A stretch of 5,188 bases of DNA. It comes from an uncultured Parvularculaceae bacterium (lineage in GTDB: Bacteria > Pseudomonadota > Alphaproteobacteria > Caulobacterales > Parvularculaceae). The notes under the pieces are model-generated. The model was not told where the DNA came from. It ran no database searches and saw nothing but the letters and a program-made list of their open reading frames with translations. The DNA is taken from the NCBI GenBank assembly GCA_947259815.1, contig CAMYNO010000041.1:1-5188 (forward strand), given 5' to 3'. Below are positions 1 to 5,188 of the stretch, in pieces. The first letter of the stretch is position 1, and each line of letters opens with the position of its first letter. A program made the position numbers and the translations under genes.

Positions 1-907
1 ACTCGCCGGGTTTCTGGCCGCTCTTCGGGCGCGTGGCGAGACCGTGGAAGAAATTGCCGCCGCCGCTACGGCCATGCGCGCGCGCGCCGTTTCAGTCACC
101 GCGCCGGAAGGCGCCATCGATACCGCAGGCCCGGGCGGCGACGGCGCGGATACATTCAATATCTCGACCGCCGCAGCGCTGATCATCGCCGGCGCCGGCG
201 TTCCCGTCGCCAAGCACGGCAACAAGGCGGCGTCATCGAAGTCGGGTTCCTCGGAAGTGCTGGAAGCGCTTGGCGTCAATCTGGATATATCACCTGAGCT
301 GATTTCACGATGCATTCGCGAGGCGAATATCGGCTTCATGTTCGCCGTTCGCCATCATGGCGCGACGCGGCACGCCGCGACGGTGCGCAAAGCGCTGGGC
401 GTGCGCACCATGTTTAACGTCCTCGGCCCCCTCTCCAATCCCGCCGGCGCCAAACGTCAACTGCTTGGCGTCTATGCCCGTGAACTTGTGCGTCCGATTG
501 CCGAGGCGCTTCCGCATCTCGGAGTCGTTTCGGCCTGGGTCGTTCACGGCGGCGATGGCCTCGACGAATTGACGACGACGACGAAAACCCATGTCGCCGA
601 GTTGCGAAACGGCGCCATCCGCGAATTCGAAATCTTGCCGCAAGACGCGGGCCTTAAAGCAGCAAAATCTGAAGATCTGAAGGGCGGCGATCCCGCCCGC
701 AATGCTGACGCGATCCGCCAATTACTTGCCGGTGAAAAAGACGCCTATCGTGATATCGCTGTCCTGAATGCCGCCGCGGCACTGGTCGTCAGCGACGTTG
801 CCGGCGATATCAACGAGGGTGCGCGCAAGGCGGAGCAATCAATCGACTCCGGCGCCGCAGCGACAGCATTGGCAAAACTCGTAGAAATATCGAACAGCGC
901 GCCGTGA
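1..907 (+). CDS. trpD: Anthranilate phosphoribosyltransferase, 5'-truncated by the window edge
   Basis: The enzyme transfers the phosphoribosyl group of PRPP to anthranilate, the second step of tryptophan synthesis from chorismate, in the cytoplasm. The frame is open from base 2 ([14 protein letters not shown] before the GTG at 44), so that GTG is an internal valine and the true start lies left of the window. About 301 residues are visible, against roughly 340 for the family. Seen in fragment numbering: the PRPP glycine-rich loop as GPGGDG (43-48, normally GTGGDG), KHGN (71-74), the anthranilate-contacting His119 and Arg129, [12 protein letters not shown] (138-149), and the metal-binding Asp-Glu of DGLDE (188-189). 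The stop TGA at 905-907 overlaps the trpC start, implying co-transcription and coupled translation. Several normally conserved positions differ (Thr to Pro in the loop, FAP to FAV, TTGPT to TTTKT), although the catalytic residues remain. The identity is secure. Confidence 0.96.
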   Translation, partial: LAGFLAALRARGETVEEIAAAATAMRARAVSVTAPEGAIDTAGPGGDGADTFNISTAAALIIAGAGVPVAKHGNKAASSKSGSSEVLEALGVNLDISPELISRCIREANIGFMFAVRHHGATRHAATVRKALGVRTMFNVLGPLSNPAGAKRQLLGVYARELVRPIAEALPHLGVVSAWVVHGGDGLDELTTTTKTHVAELRNGAIREFEILPQDAGLKAAKSEDLKGGDPARNADAIRQLLAGEKDAYRDIAVLNAAAALVVSDVAGDINEGARKAEQSIDSGAAATALAKLVEISNSAP

Positions 908-1698
908 CCATTCTTGACAAAATAATCGCCTATAAGCGCGACGAAGTCGCCGCCGCGAAACGCAACGCGCCGGTCGCATCATTGGAAGCGCTCGCCCGGG
1001 AAACCGCTACGCGCGGCTTTCGCGCCGCGTTGGAACGAAAAGCGTCCACCGGGTTTGCCCTGATTGCCGAGATAAAAAAGGCAAGTCCTTCAAAGGGCCT
1101 TATCCGGGAGGACTTCGCCCCCGCCGAGCACGCCCGCGCCTATGAGCAAGGCGGCGCGGCATGCCTGTCTGTGCTCACCGACGGTCCGAGTTTTCAGGGA
1201 AGCGCGGAATATTTACGCGAAGCGCGCGCCGCCGTCTCCCTGCCCGTTTTGCGCAAGGATTTTATGATCGACCCCTATCAGGCGGTCGAGGCGCGGGCAT
1301 GGGGCGCTGACTGCTTTTTGCTGATTATGGCGTGCCTCACCGACGATCAGGCGGCGGAAATCAAGGCCGCCGCCGAAGAATGGTCGCTCGACATACTTGT
1401 CGAGGTTCACGACCGCGATGAAATGGCTCGCGCTGTCTCACTAGGCGCCGACCTGATTGGCGTAAACAATCGCAATCTGAACAGTTTCGTGACCGATCTT
1501 GCCGTCACCCATGAATTGGCCGCGCTGGCCCCGAAATCCGCGCTCCTCGTTTCGGAAAGCGGCATCAACAGCCACGCCGATCTCGTCACCCTTGCCGGCG
1601 CCGGCGCGAAGGCGTTTCTCGTCGGGGAAAGCCTGATGCGCCAGACGGATGTCGCCGCGGCGACCCGCGCGCTTCTCAATCCAACCGCAACGGCCTAG
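904..1698 (+). CDS. trpC: Indole-3-glycerol phosphate synthase
   Basis: This cytoplasmic TIM-barrel enzyme closes the indole ring of carboxyphenylamino-deoxyribulose phosphate, releasing CO2 and water; it acts after TrpD and TrpF. The 264 residues match the usual length of the monofunctional enzyme, with no TrpF fusion. Visible active-site elements are [11 protein letters not shown] (55-65, with Glu56 and Lys58), LRKDF with the catalytic Lys118, LVEVHD with Glu167, GVNNRNL with Asn188, SESGI with Glu218 and Ser219, and the phosphate-binding glycine turn [13 protein letters not shown] (231-243). The GTG start at 904 is chosen because the following [20 protein letters not shown] is the expected N-terminal helix and because GTGA overlaps the trpD stop by 4 bases. 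No good Shine-Dalgarno sequence precedes it, which fits translational coupling to trpD. No clear intrinsic terminator follows the TAG stop; GGGGC/GCCCC (1698-1702 with 1721-1725) could pair but lacks a T-run. Confidence 0.97.
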   Translation: MTILDKIIAYKRDEVAAAKRNAPVASLEALARETATRGFRAALERKASTGFALIAEIKKASPSKGLIREDFAPAEHARAYEQGGAACLSVLTDGPSFQGSAEYLREARAAVSLPVLRKDFMIDPYQAVEARAWGADCFLLIMACLTDDQAAEIKAAAEEWSLDILVEVHDRDEMARAVSLGADLIGVNNRNLNSFVTDLAVTHELAALAPKSALLVSESGINSHADLVTLAGAGAKAFLVGESLMRQTDVAAATRALLNPTATA

Positions 1699-1727
1699 GG
1701 GCCGTCCACGCGAAATTGCCGCCCCGG

Positions 1728-1756
1728 TTGACCCGGCAAAAGAACAACCATAGAAC
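1728..1756 (+). promoter_or_regulatory. Predicted sigma70-type promoter of lexA
   Basis: TTGACC at 1728-1733 (5 of 6 to TTGACA) and TAGAAC at 1751-1756 (4 of 6 to TATAAT) are separated by exactly 17 bases. Transcription would start near 1763, giving a leader of about 125 bases before lexA. The SOS box lies over the spacer and the -10 hexamer, so bound LexA would block RNA polymerase. The promoter is predicted from sequence only. The coincidence with the operator is the main support. Confidence 0.7.
1742..1756 (+). promoter_or_regulatory. LexA operator (alphaproteobacterial SOS box)
   Basis: GAAC (1742-1745), seven bases AACCATA, then GAAC (1753-1756) form a perfect GAAC-N7-GAAC direct repeat; read on the other strand this is GTTC-N7-GTTC. 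That is the known LexA recognition sequence in Alphaproteobacteria and differs from the CTG-N10-CAG palindrome of E. coli. It ends 131 bases before the lexA start and overlaps the predicted -10, so it should mediate negative autoregulation of lexA with release on DNA damage. Confidence 0.88.
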
Positions 1757-1781
1757 GTTTTTGCTTTGTTCCCCGGCCGGA

Positions 1782-1871
1782 ATGTCAGCGCGCGGCGCTA
1801 ACCCTCTGTCCCGACGGAAAAAATTGAAAATGATGGGCCCAGCGGTAATGCGGCCCCGGAGACGAAAATGA
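1782..1871 (+). CDS. Possible 29-residue basic upstream ORF in the lexA leader
   Basis: This is an ATG-started reading frame of 29 codons plus TGA, lying inside the predicted lexA 5' leader about 19 bases after the likely transcription start. The product would be very basic: 11 of 29 residues are Lys or Arg, including RRKKLK in the middle and RPRRRK at the end. In-frame internal ATGs occur at 1830, 1833 and 1848. No convincing Shine-Dalgarno sequence precedes 1782. A 5-bp hairpin, AGCGC-GCG-GCGCT (1787-1799), covers its first codons. Its TGA overlaps the ATG of the next mini-ORF as ATGA (1868-1871). I recognise no family. It may be chance coding in a GC-rich leader. Confidence 0.2.
   Translation: MSARGANPLSRRKKLKMMGPAVMRPRRRK
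1858..1861 (+). promoter_or_regulatory. Shine-Dalgarno sequence GGAG in front of a mini-ORF, not of lexA
   Basis: GGAG at 1858-1861 is the best ribosome-binding sequence in the lexA leader. It sits 6 bases before the ATG at 1868, ideal spacing for that mini-ORF, and 26 bases before the lexA ATG, too far to serve lexA directly. The only SD-like bases properly placed for lexA are GAG at 1877-1879, which is weak. Ribosomes may therefore load here and reach lexA by coupling. Confidence 0.4.
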
Positions 1872-1894
1872 ATAGCGAGCGCGTCCAATGTTGA
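1868..1894 (+). CDS. Possible 8-codon leader peptide overlapping the lexA start
   Basis: The reading frame ATG to TGA encodes MNSERVQC. It has a well-placed GGAG 6 bases upstream, which is stronger than anything in front of lexA itself. Its stop (1892-1894) lies just past the lexA ATG (1888-1890), so a ribosome terminating here would be positioned to re-initiate on lexA. Its ATG overlaps the stop of the 29-codon frame upstream. The function is inferred from position only; the peptide resembles nothing I know. Confidence 0.33.
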   Translation: MNSERVQC

Positions 1895-2595
1895 CCAAAA
1901 AACAACACGAGCTACTTGCATTTATCCATGAGCGCGTCAGCGAAACCGGGGTTTCGCCTTCCTTCGACGAGATGAAGGAGGCGCTGGACCTGAAGTCAAA
2001 ATCCGGCGTTCACCGCCTTATTACAGCACTCGAAGAACGCGGCTTTATCAAGCGTCTGCCGAATCGGGCGCGAGCGCTTGAAGTCCTGCGTCTGCCGCCG
2101 GAAACCGATGCTGCGCGCAGCCCCGCTGCGCAGGCTGGCTTCTCTCCATCCATTGTCGATGGCGGCTTCAAGCGTCGCACGCGCGACAATGTCCAGCCTA
2201 TCGGCGGTAGTTCCGGCGAACTCCCCGTGCTCGGCCGCATCGCCGCCGGTACACCAATCGACGCCATCCAACATGAGGTCGACCGCATCGCGACGCCGGA
2301 TACGCTGGTTGGCTCGGGCGAGCACTATATTCTTGAGGTGCAGGGGGATTCGATGATCGACGCGGGTATTCATGATGGCGACTATGTTGTCATCAAGCGC
2401 GGCGACTCCGCCGATACCGGCGACATTGTCGTTGCCCTTGTGGATGACCAGGAAGCGACGCTGAAAAGACTGCGCAAACGCGGAGCTTCTATTGCACTGG
2501 AAGCGGCAAATCCGGAATACGAAACGCGCATTTATGGGCCTGATCGCGTTGCAGTGCAGGGAAAGCTCGTTGGCCTGATGCGGCGCTATCACTGA
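1888..2595 (+). CDS. lexA: LexA repressor, self-cleaving regulator of the SOS response
   Basis: LexA represses DNA-repair genes and is inactivated by RecA-stimulated self-cleavage after DNA damage. The 235 residues fit the alphaproteobacterial protein. The N-terminal winged helix-turn-helix covers about residues 1-66, with [11 protein letters not shown] and the recognition segment [18 protein letters not shown] linker follows (about 70-110), somewhat longer than in E. coli LexA (202 residues). The S24-type autoprotease domain comes next: Ala120-Gly121 scissile bond in GRIAAGTP, Ser155 in QGDSMIDAG, Lys193 in EATLKRL. All three key elements are intact, so the protein should be cleavable. The ATG at 1888 is chosen because [10 protein letters not shown] is the conserved start and an in-frame TAG lies at 1873-1875 with no start codon between. 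It is preceded by its own promoter and SOS box, indicating autoregulation. The last 7 bases overlap the end of the convergent comEC. Confidence 0.98.
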   Translation: MLTKKQHELLAFIHERVSETGVSPSFDEMKEALDLKSKSGVHRLITALEERGFIKRLPNRARALEVLRLPPETDAARSPAAQAGFSPSIVDGGFKRRTRDNVQPIGGSSGELPVLGRIAAGTPIDAIQHEVDRIATPDTLVGSGEHYILEVQGDSMIDAGIHDGDYVVIKRGDSADTGDIVVALVDDQEATLKRLRKRGASIALEAANPEYETRIYGPDRVAVQGKLVGLMRRYH

Positions 2596-2602
2596 TCGCC
2601 GC
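2580..2602. terminator. Hairpin over the convergent lexA/comEC stops, possible bidirectional terminator
   Basis: GCGGCG (2580-2585) pairs with CGCCGC (2597-2602). Inside, after a 2-base CT bulge, ATC (2588-2590) pairs with GAT (2594-2596) around an ACT loop. Both stop codons, lexA TGA 2593-2595 and comEC TGA 2591-2589 on the minus strand, lie inside it. The structure can form in either transcript. Neither side has a T-run, so it is not a textbook intrinsic terminator. It may block 3' exonucleases or antisense read-through, or be chance in GC-rich DNA. Confidence 0.3.
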
Positions 2603-4742
2603 GCCGCTCATTCTCGGTCCACGGTCGTCGCCCACGGGCTGACAAGTTGGTTGTGATTTCAAAACCGGAACCGACTTGGCGTATCGCGTGGGCGCCCTCA
2701 TCCCATACTGAACGCCTGTCGACCAAGGCAGCCGCGCATGCCGCTTTTTCCCTGTCCCACACCGCAAACATGGCGATCACCAGATCCGCACGCGCGCAAT
2801 CTTCCGCCAACGCCGACCGCGATTGAATGATGGAAATGCTCTTTCCATTGATCGCGAACACACAACCGGCGCGGCCGCATTCGCCGATATCATCAATCCT
2901 GCGCCGTTCGAGATCGGGGTCACCGCCAACATACTCGTTCCAAACGCCGACGGCGAATTTTTCACGCCGGCTTGAAAAAGGCGCGACCTGCCGCTCGCGC
3001 GCTGGCGTGGTTACAACAACGCCGACGTTTTTTCCTGTGGACGAGATGAAAATATCCGGGAGCGGAACAGTTGAAATGATTGCCGCGGCAACGGGTATGC
3101 CCAACACGCCGGCATAGCGAAGCGGCGAGCGCGCGAGCGCGAACCACAAACCGCCCCCAACGATGGTCATCAACGCTACGACTGGCCATTGAGGGGTAAA
3201 GGATACCGCGCCCGGCCAACTCGATACCTCGCCGCCGATGGAAAGTATGACGTCAACACCATAGGCGGCGGCCGCCCATGCGGGCGCATCTAACCCGAAC
3301 GGCGCCAAAACGACGCCAATCGCCGCCGCCGGCATGATCCAGAAAGCCATCAATGGCATCGCGAGCACATTCGCCGGTAGGGAAAACACCGCAACGCGGT
3401 TGAAGTGATAAAGCGCGAAGGGCGCCGTCGCCAATGACGCCACGACATCGGTGACGATAAGCGCGATGGCGTAATCCTTGACCTTCGTCGCCAGCGAGAA
3501 ATCGTGTTCCGGCCTTGCCTGTTCGCGCCACCATTCATAAGCGGCGATCAACGCGGTCGCTGCGGCGAACGACATCTGAAAGCCCGGATGAACGAGCGCT
3601 TCAGGCGTTGTTAGGAGAATAACGGTCGCTGCTATCGCCACATTGCGAAGCGACAGCGCGCGCCGGTCAAAAAGCACGGCGGTGAGCATGATCGCCGTCA
3701 TGATAAAGGCGCGCCGGGGCGACCATGAGGCGCCCGAAAGCAACAAATAAGCAAAGCCCGCAGCAAGCGCCGCGACGGCAGCCCATTTCTTGGTCGGGAA
3801 GCGTATTGCTATCGGTTCGATGGCGGCAAAGATCGCCCGCGCGGCGAAGAAAATGAGCCCCGTTGCAAGCCCCATATGAAGCCCCGATATCGCAAGAAGA
3901 TGCGCCAGTCCTGCATCGCGGAGCGCACTGCGCGCCTCTTCGGAAATTGCGTCGCGTTTGCCGGTAACGACCGCGGCGACTATGGCGCCGCCCTGCCCCG
4001 GCGCGATATCGGTAATCCGGTGTGCAAGCGCGCTGCGAACATTTTCGATCTGCATACGCATCGTATGCCGGTTCGCCTGAGCTGTTTTCTCCGGAGGCGT
4101 GACCGCAAAACCGACGCCGCCGATGCGCAGAAAATATAACTGCCTCGCAAAATCAAAACCGCCGGGAACGGCCGGCGGCGGCGGCGGCGAGAGGCCGGCG
4201 CGTAATTTAACACTGTCGCCAGCGACAATATCGCTTTGGGCGCCACGCCAGGTCAGGCGAAGCCTTGCCGGCGTTTCGCTCGCGTTAAGCCCGCTGATCG
4301 ACGAAACCGCAATGACAAAGCGCTCACGCGATGCGGACCGTTCAACGGAAACGATACGTCCCTCGACTGCGCGAAATCCCAAATCGCGGTCAAGCACCGG
4401 CGTCGTAATCGACATGACCCGCAAATCCGCGGCCACAAACCCGATGCATATCAGAACCGCGACAACGCTAAAGCGCCGTAGCTTTGCGCTTACGGCAAGG
4501 CACAGTAACGATGCCGCCAGCGCCATCAGGCCGAAAGCAAACGGGGGCTCGGTTTTAAGTCCAAAGTAAACGCCAACGCCGATGCCGATCGCGACAGGCG
4601 ACCAGATCGCCGCTGTTTCCACATCCTGACGCAGCCATTCGATGGTGACAGCGCGCAGCCTCGCCATTCGGCGAGACGCAGCCTCAAGCCAAACGGAATA
4701 GTCCCGTTCACGGCGCCGTGTTTCTCGAAATTCTGTCGTCAC
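2589..4742 (-). CDS. comEC: ComEC/Rec2-family inner-membrane DNA-uptake channel protein
   Basis: ComEC carries single-stranded DNA across the cytoplasmic membrane in natural transformation. The 717 residues show the family layout. There are N-terminal hydrophobic segments (about 45-107) and a periplasmic DUF4131/OB-like region (about 115-240). The Competence domain (about 252-560) follows, with [13 protein letters not shown] (280-292), SPRRAFIM (341-348), [10 protein letters not shown] (385-394) and [15 protein letters not shown] (439-453); I estimate ten or more membrane helices. The C-terminal 155 residues occupy the place of the metallo-beta-lactamase-like nuclease domain but lack HxHxDH, so that domain is degenerate. 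I believe this is common in alphaproteobacterial ComEC. Cys622 and Cys627 form a CGRAGC motif there. The GTG start at 4742 follows the longest start; no Shine-Dalgarno sequence is visible, and Met26 (4667) is an alternative that would keep all domains. No other competence genes are in view, so actual transformability is unknown. Confidence 0.93.
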   Translation of the reverse strand: MTTEFRETRRRERDYSVWLEAASRRMARLRAVTIEWLRQDVETAAIWSPVAIGIGVGVYFGLKTEPPFAFGLMALAASLLCLAVSAKLRRFSVVAVLICIGFVAADLRVMSITTPVLDRDLGFRAVEGRIVSVERSASRERFVIAVSSISGLNASETPARLRLTWRGAQSDIVAGDSVKLRAGLSPPPPPAVPGGFDFARQLYFLRIGGVGFAVTPPEKTAQANRHTMRMQIENVRSALAHRITDIAPGQGGAIVAAVVTGKRDAISEEARSALRDAGLAHLLAISGLHMGLATGLIFFAARAIFAAIEPIAIRFPTKKWAAVAALAAGFAYLLLSGASWSPRRAFIMTAIMLTAVLFDRRALSLRNVAIAATVILLTTPEALVHPGFQMSFAAATALIAAYEWWREQARPEHDFSLATKVKDYAIALIVTDVVASLATAPFALYHFNRVAVFSLPANVLAMPLMAFWIMPAAAIGVVLAPFGLDAPAWAAAAYGVDVILSIGGEVSSWPGAVSFTPQWPVVALMTIVGGGLWFALARSPLRYAGVLGIPVAAAIISTVPLPDIFISSTGKNVGVVVTTPARERQVAPFSSRREKFAVGVWNEYVGGDPDLERRRIDDIGECGRAGCVFAINGKSISIIQSRSALAEDCARADLVIAMFAVWDREKAACAAALVDRRSVWDEGAHAIRQVGSGFEITTNLSARGRRPWTENERRGDQ
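4173..4187 (-). repeat. (CCG)5 trinucleotide tract encoding five prolines in comEC
   Basis: Five consecutive CCG codons on the minus strand encode Pro186-190 of ComEC, between the N-terminal periplasmic region and the channel domain. Runs of three or more prolines normally need elongation factor P for efficient translation, and a perfect triplet repeat can gain or lose units by slippage without breaking the frame. No effect is shown here. Confidence 0.8.
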
Positions 4743-4846
4743 CGCTGGATAGGCGCCATTGAAAATTTTGTGCTATCGGACGACGCAACTTCCCATACTG
4801 TCGCACGAAAAAGAGGATGGGTCTAACCAGAAGGTCCACAGCCGAA
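4743..4846. promoter_or_regulatory. Divergent comEC/gltX spacer with presumed promoters for both genes
   Basis: This 104-base spacer is AT-richer than its neighbours, with TTGAAAATTTTG at 4759-4770. It must supply transcription starts for gltX on the plus strand and probably comEC on the minus strand. Candidate elements for gltX include TTGTGC (4768-4773) and CATACT (4794-4799), but their 20-base spacing is too long to trust. I cannot assign either promoter confidently. I see no GAAC-N7-GAAC box here, so no sign of SOS control. No open frame of note lies in it. Confidence 0.4.
4829..4834 (+). promoter_or_regulatory. Probable gltX Shine-Dalgarno sequence AGAAGG
   Basis: AGAAGG ends 12 bases before the ATG at 4847, a long but workable spacing. 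A second in-frame ATG at 4817 has AGAGG directly abutting it with no spacer, which would not work for initiation. This supports 4847 as the gltX start. Confidence 0.5.
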
Positions 4847-5188
4847 ATGACCACGCCTGATTCAGAAAAGAGCGCGCCGGTAACGCGCTTTGCCCCCTCG
4901 CCGACCGGCTATCTCCATATTGGCGGCGCCCGCACGGCGCTTTTTAACTGGCTTTACGCGCGCGGTCGCGGCGGCAAATTCCTCCTGCGGATCGAAGATA
5001 CAGACCGCGCGCGCCACAATGAAGAAGCGGTCGAGGCTATACTGGATGGCCTTTCCTGGCTCGGTCTCGATTGGGATGGCGAGCCAATCTCACAATATGC
5101 GCAGCGCGATCGCCATGTGGAAATCGCGGAACAATTACTGTCCGAAGGAAAAGCCTATAAATGCTGGCTCGCGGGAGACGATCTCAAC
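4847..5188 (+). CDS. gltX: Glutamyl-tRNA synthetase, 3'-truncated by the window edge
   Basis: This class I synthetase activates glutamate with ATP and charges tRNA-Glu in the cytoplasm. Only the first 114 residues are present, the N-terminal part of the Rossmann catalytic domain out of a family length near 470. Diagnostic elements are [19 protein letters not shown] (14-32), which holds the HIGH-type signature as HIGG, then LFNWLYAR (32-39) and [10 protein letters not shown] (47-56), which contributes to glutamate and ATP binding. YKCW (104-107) has one Cys where zinc-binding GluRS such as that of E. coli has CxC, so the zinc site is probably absent. The KMSKS motif lies beyond the window. The start at 4847 gives the usual short N-terminal tail; an in-frame ATG at 4817 would add ten residues. 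Glutaminyl-tRNA synthetase is less likely because the motifs are of bacterial GluRS type and the neighbourhood is that of gltX. Confidence 0.96.
   Translation, partial: MTTPDSEKSAPVTRFAPSPTGYLHIGGARTALFNWLYARGRGGKFLLRIEDTDRARHNEEAVEAILDGLSWLGLDWDGEPISQYAQRDRHVEIAEQLLSEGKAYKCWLAGDDLN

Noticed and set aside
44..46. GTG at 44 as the start of trpD
   Set aside because: The frame stays open to the window edge and the residues before it ([13 protein letters not shown]) match the conserved TrpD N-terminal region, so this codon is internal.
1698..1725. Intrinsic terminator after trpC from GGGGC/GCCCC pairing
   Set aside because: Only five base pairs with an 18-base loop, and no T-run follows; too weak to call.
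1676..1921. An 81-residue minus-strand frame spanning the trpC-lexA spacer
   Set aside because: It runs antisense over the ends of both genes and over the lexA promoter and SOS box, has no recognisable protein features and no convincing ribosome-binding site; it is best explained as a chance open frame in GC-rich DNA.
1996..2592. A 198-residue minus-strand frame opposite lexA
   Set aside because: It lies entirely antisense to a secure, conserved gene and shows no family motif; long shadow frames are expected at this GC content.
4759..4799. A sigma70 promoter for gltX from TTGAAA or TTGTGC with CATACT
   Set aside because: The spacings (29 and 20 bases) do not fit a normal promoter, so no specific element is annotated.
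1..5188. A hidden novel system such as a CRISPR array, defence island, transposon or RNA gene
   Set aside because: All long stretches are accounted for by five conserved housekeeping genes; no spaced direct repeats, terminal inverted repeats, transposase or tRNA-like fold was seen.

Overview
The window looks like ordinary chromosomal DNA from an alphaproteobacterium, with GC near 60% by eye. Three things support this. The gene neighbourhood trpD-trpC / lexA / comEC / gltX is a recurrent alphaproteobacterial arrangement. The LexA protein has an alphaproteobacterial-type N-terminus ([10 protein letters not shown]) and its gene carries a direct-repeat operator GAAC-N7-GAAC, the alphaproteobacterial form of the SOS box. 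The ComEC has the degraded C-terminal domain I associate with that class. I cannot name the genus.

Layout. Bases 1-907 hold the 3' nine-tenths of trpD (anthranilate phosphoribosyltransferase). It overlaps trpC (904-1698, indole-3-glycerol phosphate synthase) through a GTGA start/stop overlap, so the two are the end of a tryptophan-biosynthesis operon whose promoter lies to the left. Bases 1699-1887 are a 189-base spacer with no conventional gene. It holds a sigma70-like promoter (TTGACC-N17-TAGAAC), an SOS box lying over its spacer and -10, and two tiny overlapping upstream ORFs. lexA (1888-2595) encodes the self-cleaving SOS repressor. comEC (2589-4742, minus strand) encodes the inner-membrane DNA-uptake channel protein. 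It converges on lexA, and the two stop codons lie within a 7-base overlap that sits in a small hairpin. A 104-base divergent spacer (4743-4846) separates comEC from gltX (4847 to the window edge), which encodes glutamyl-tRNA synthetase and is cut after 114 residues.

How the genes relate. trpD and trpC act consecutively in tryptophan synthesis. lexA appears to be its own transcription unit, autoregulated by LexA. comEC and gltX share only a divergent promoter region. The neighbourhood is notable for what is missing: in many alphaproteobacteria moaC and moeA (molybdenum cofactor genes) lie between trpC and lexA, and here they do not.

I found no evidence of a new multi-gene system, mobile element, CRISPR array or RNA gene. 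The most interesting points are small: a tiled set of mini-ORFs leading into lexA, a hairpin on the lexA/comEC stop overlap, and unusual substitutions in TrpD.
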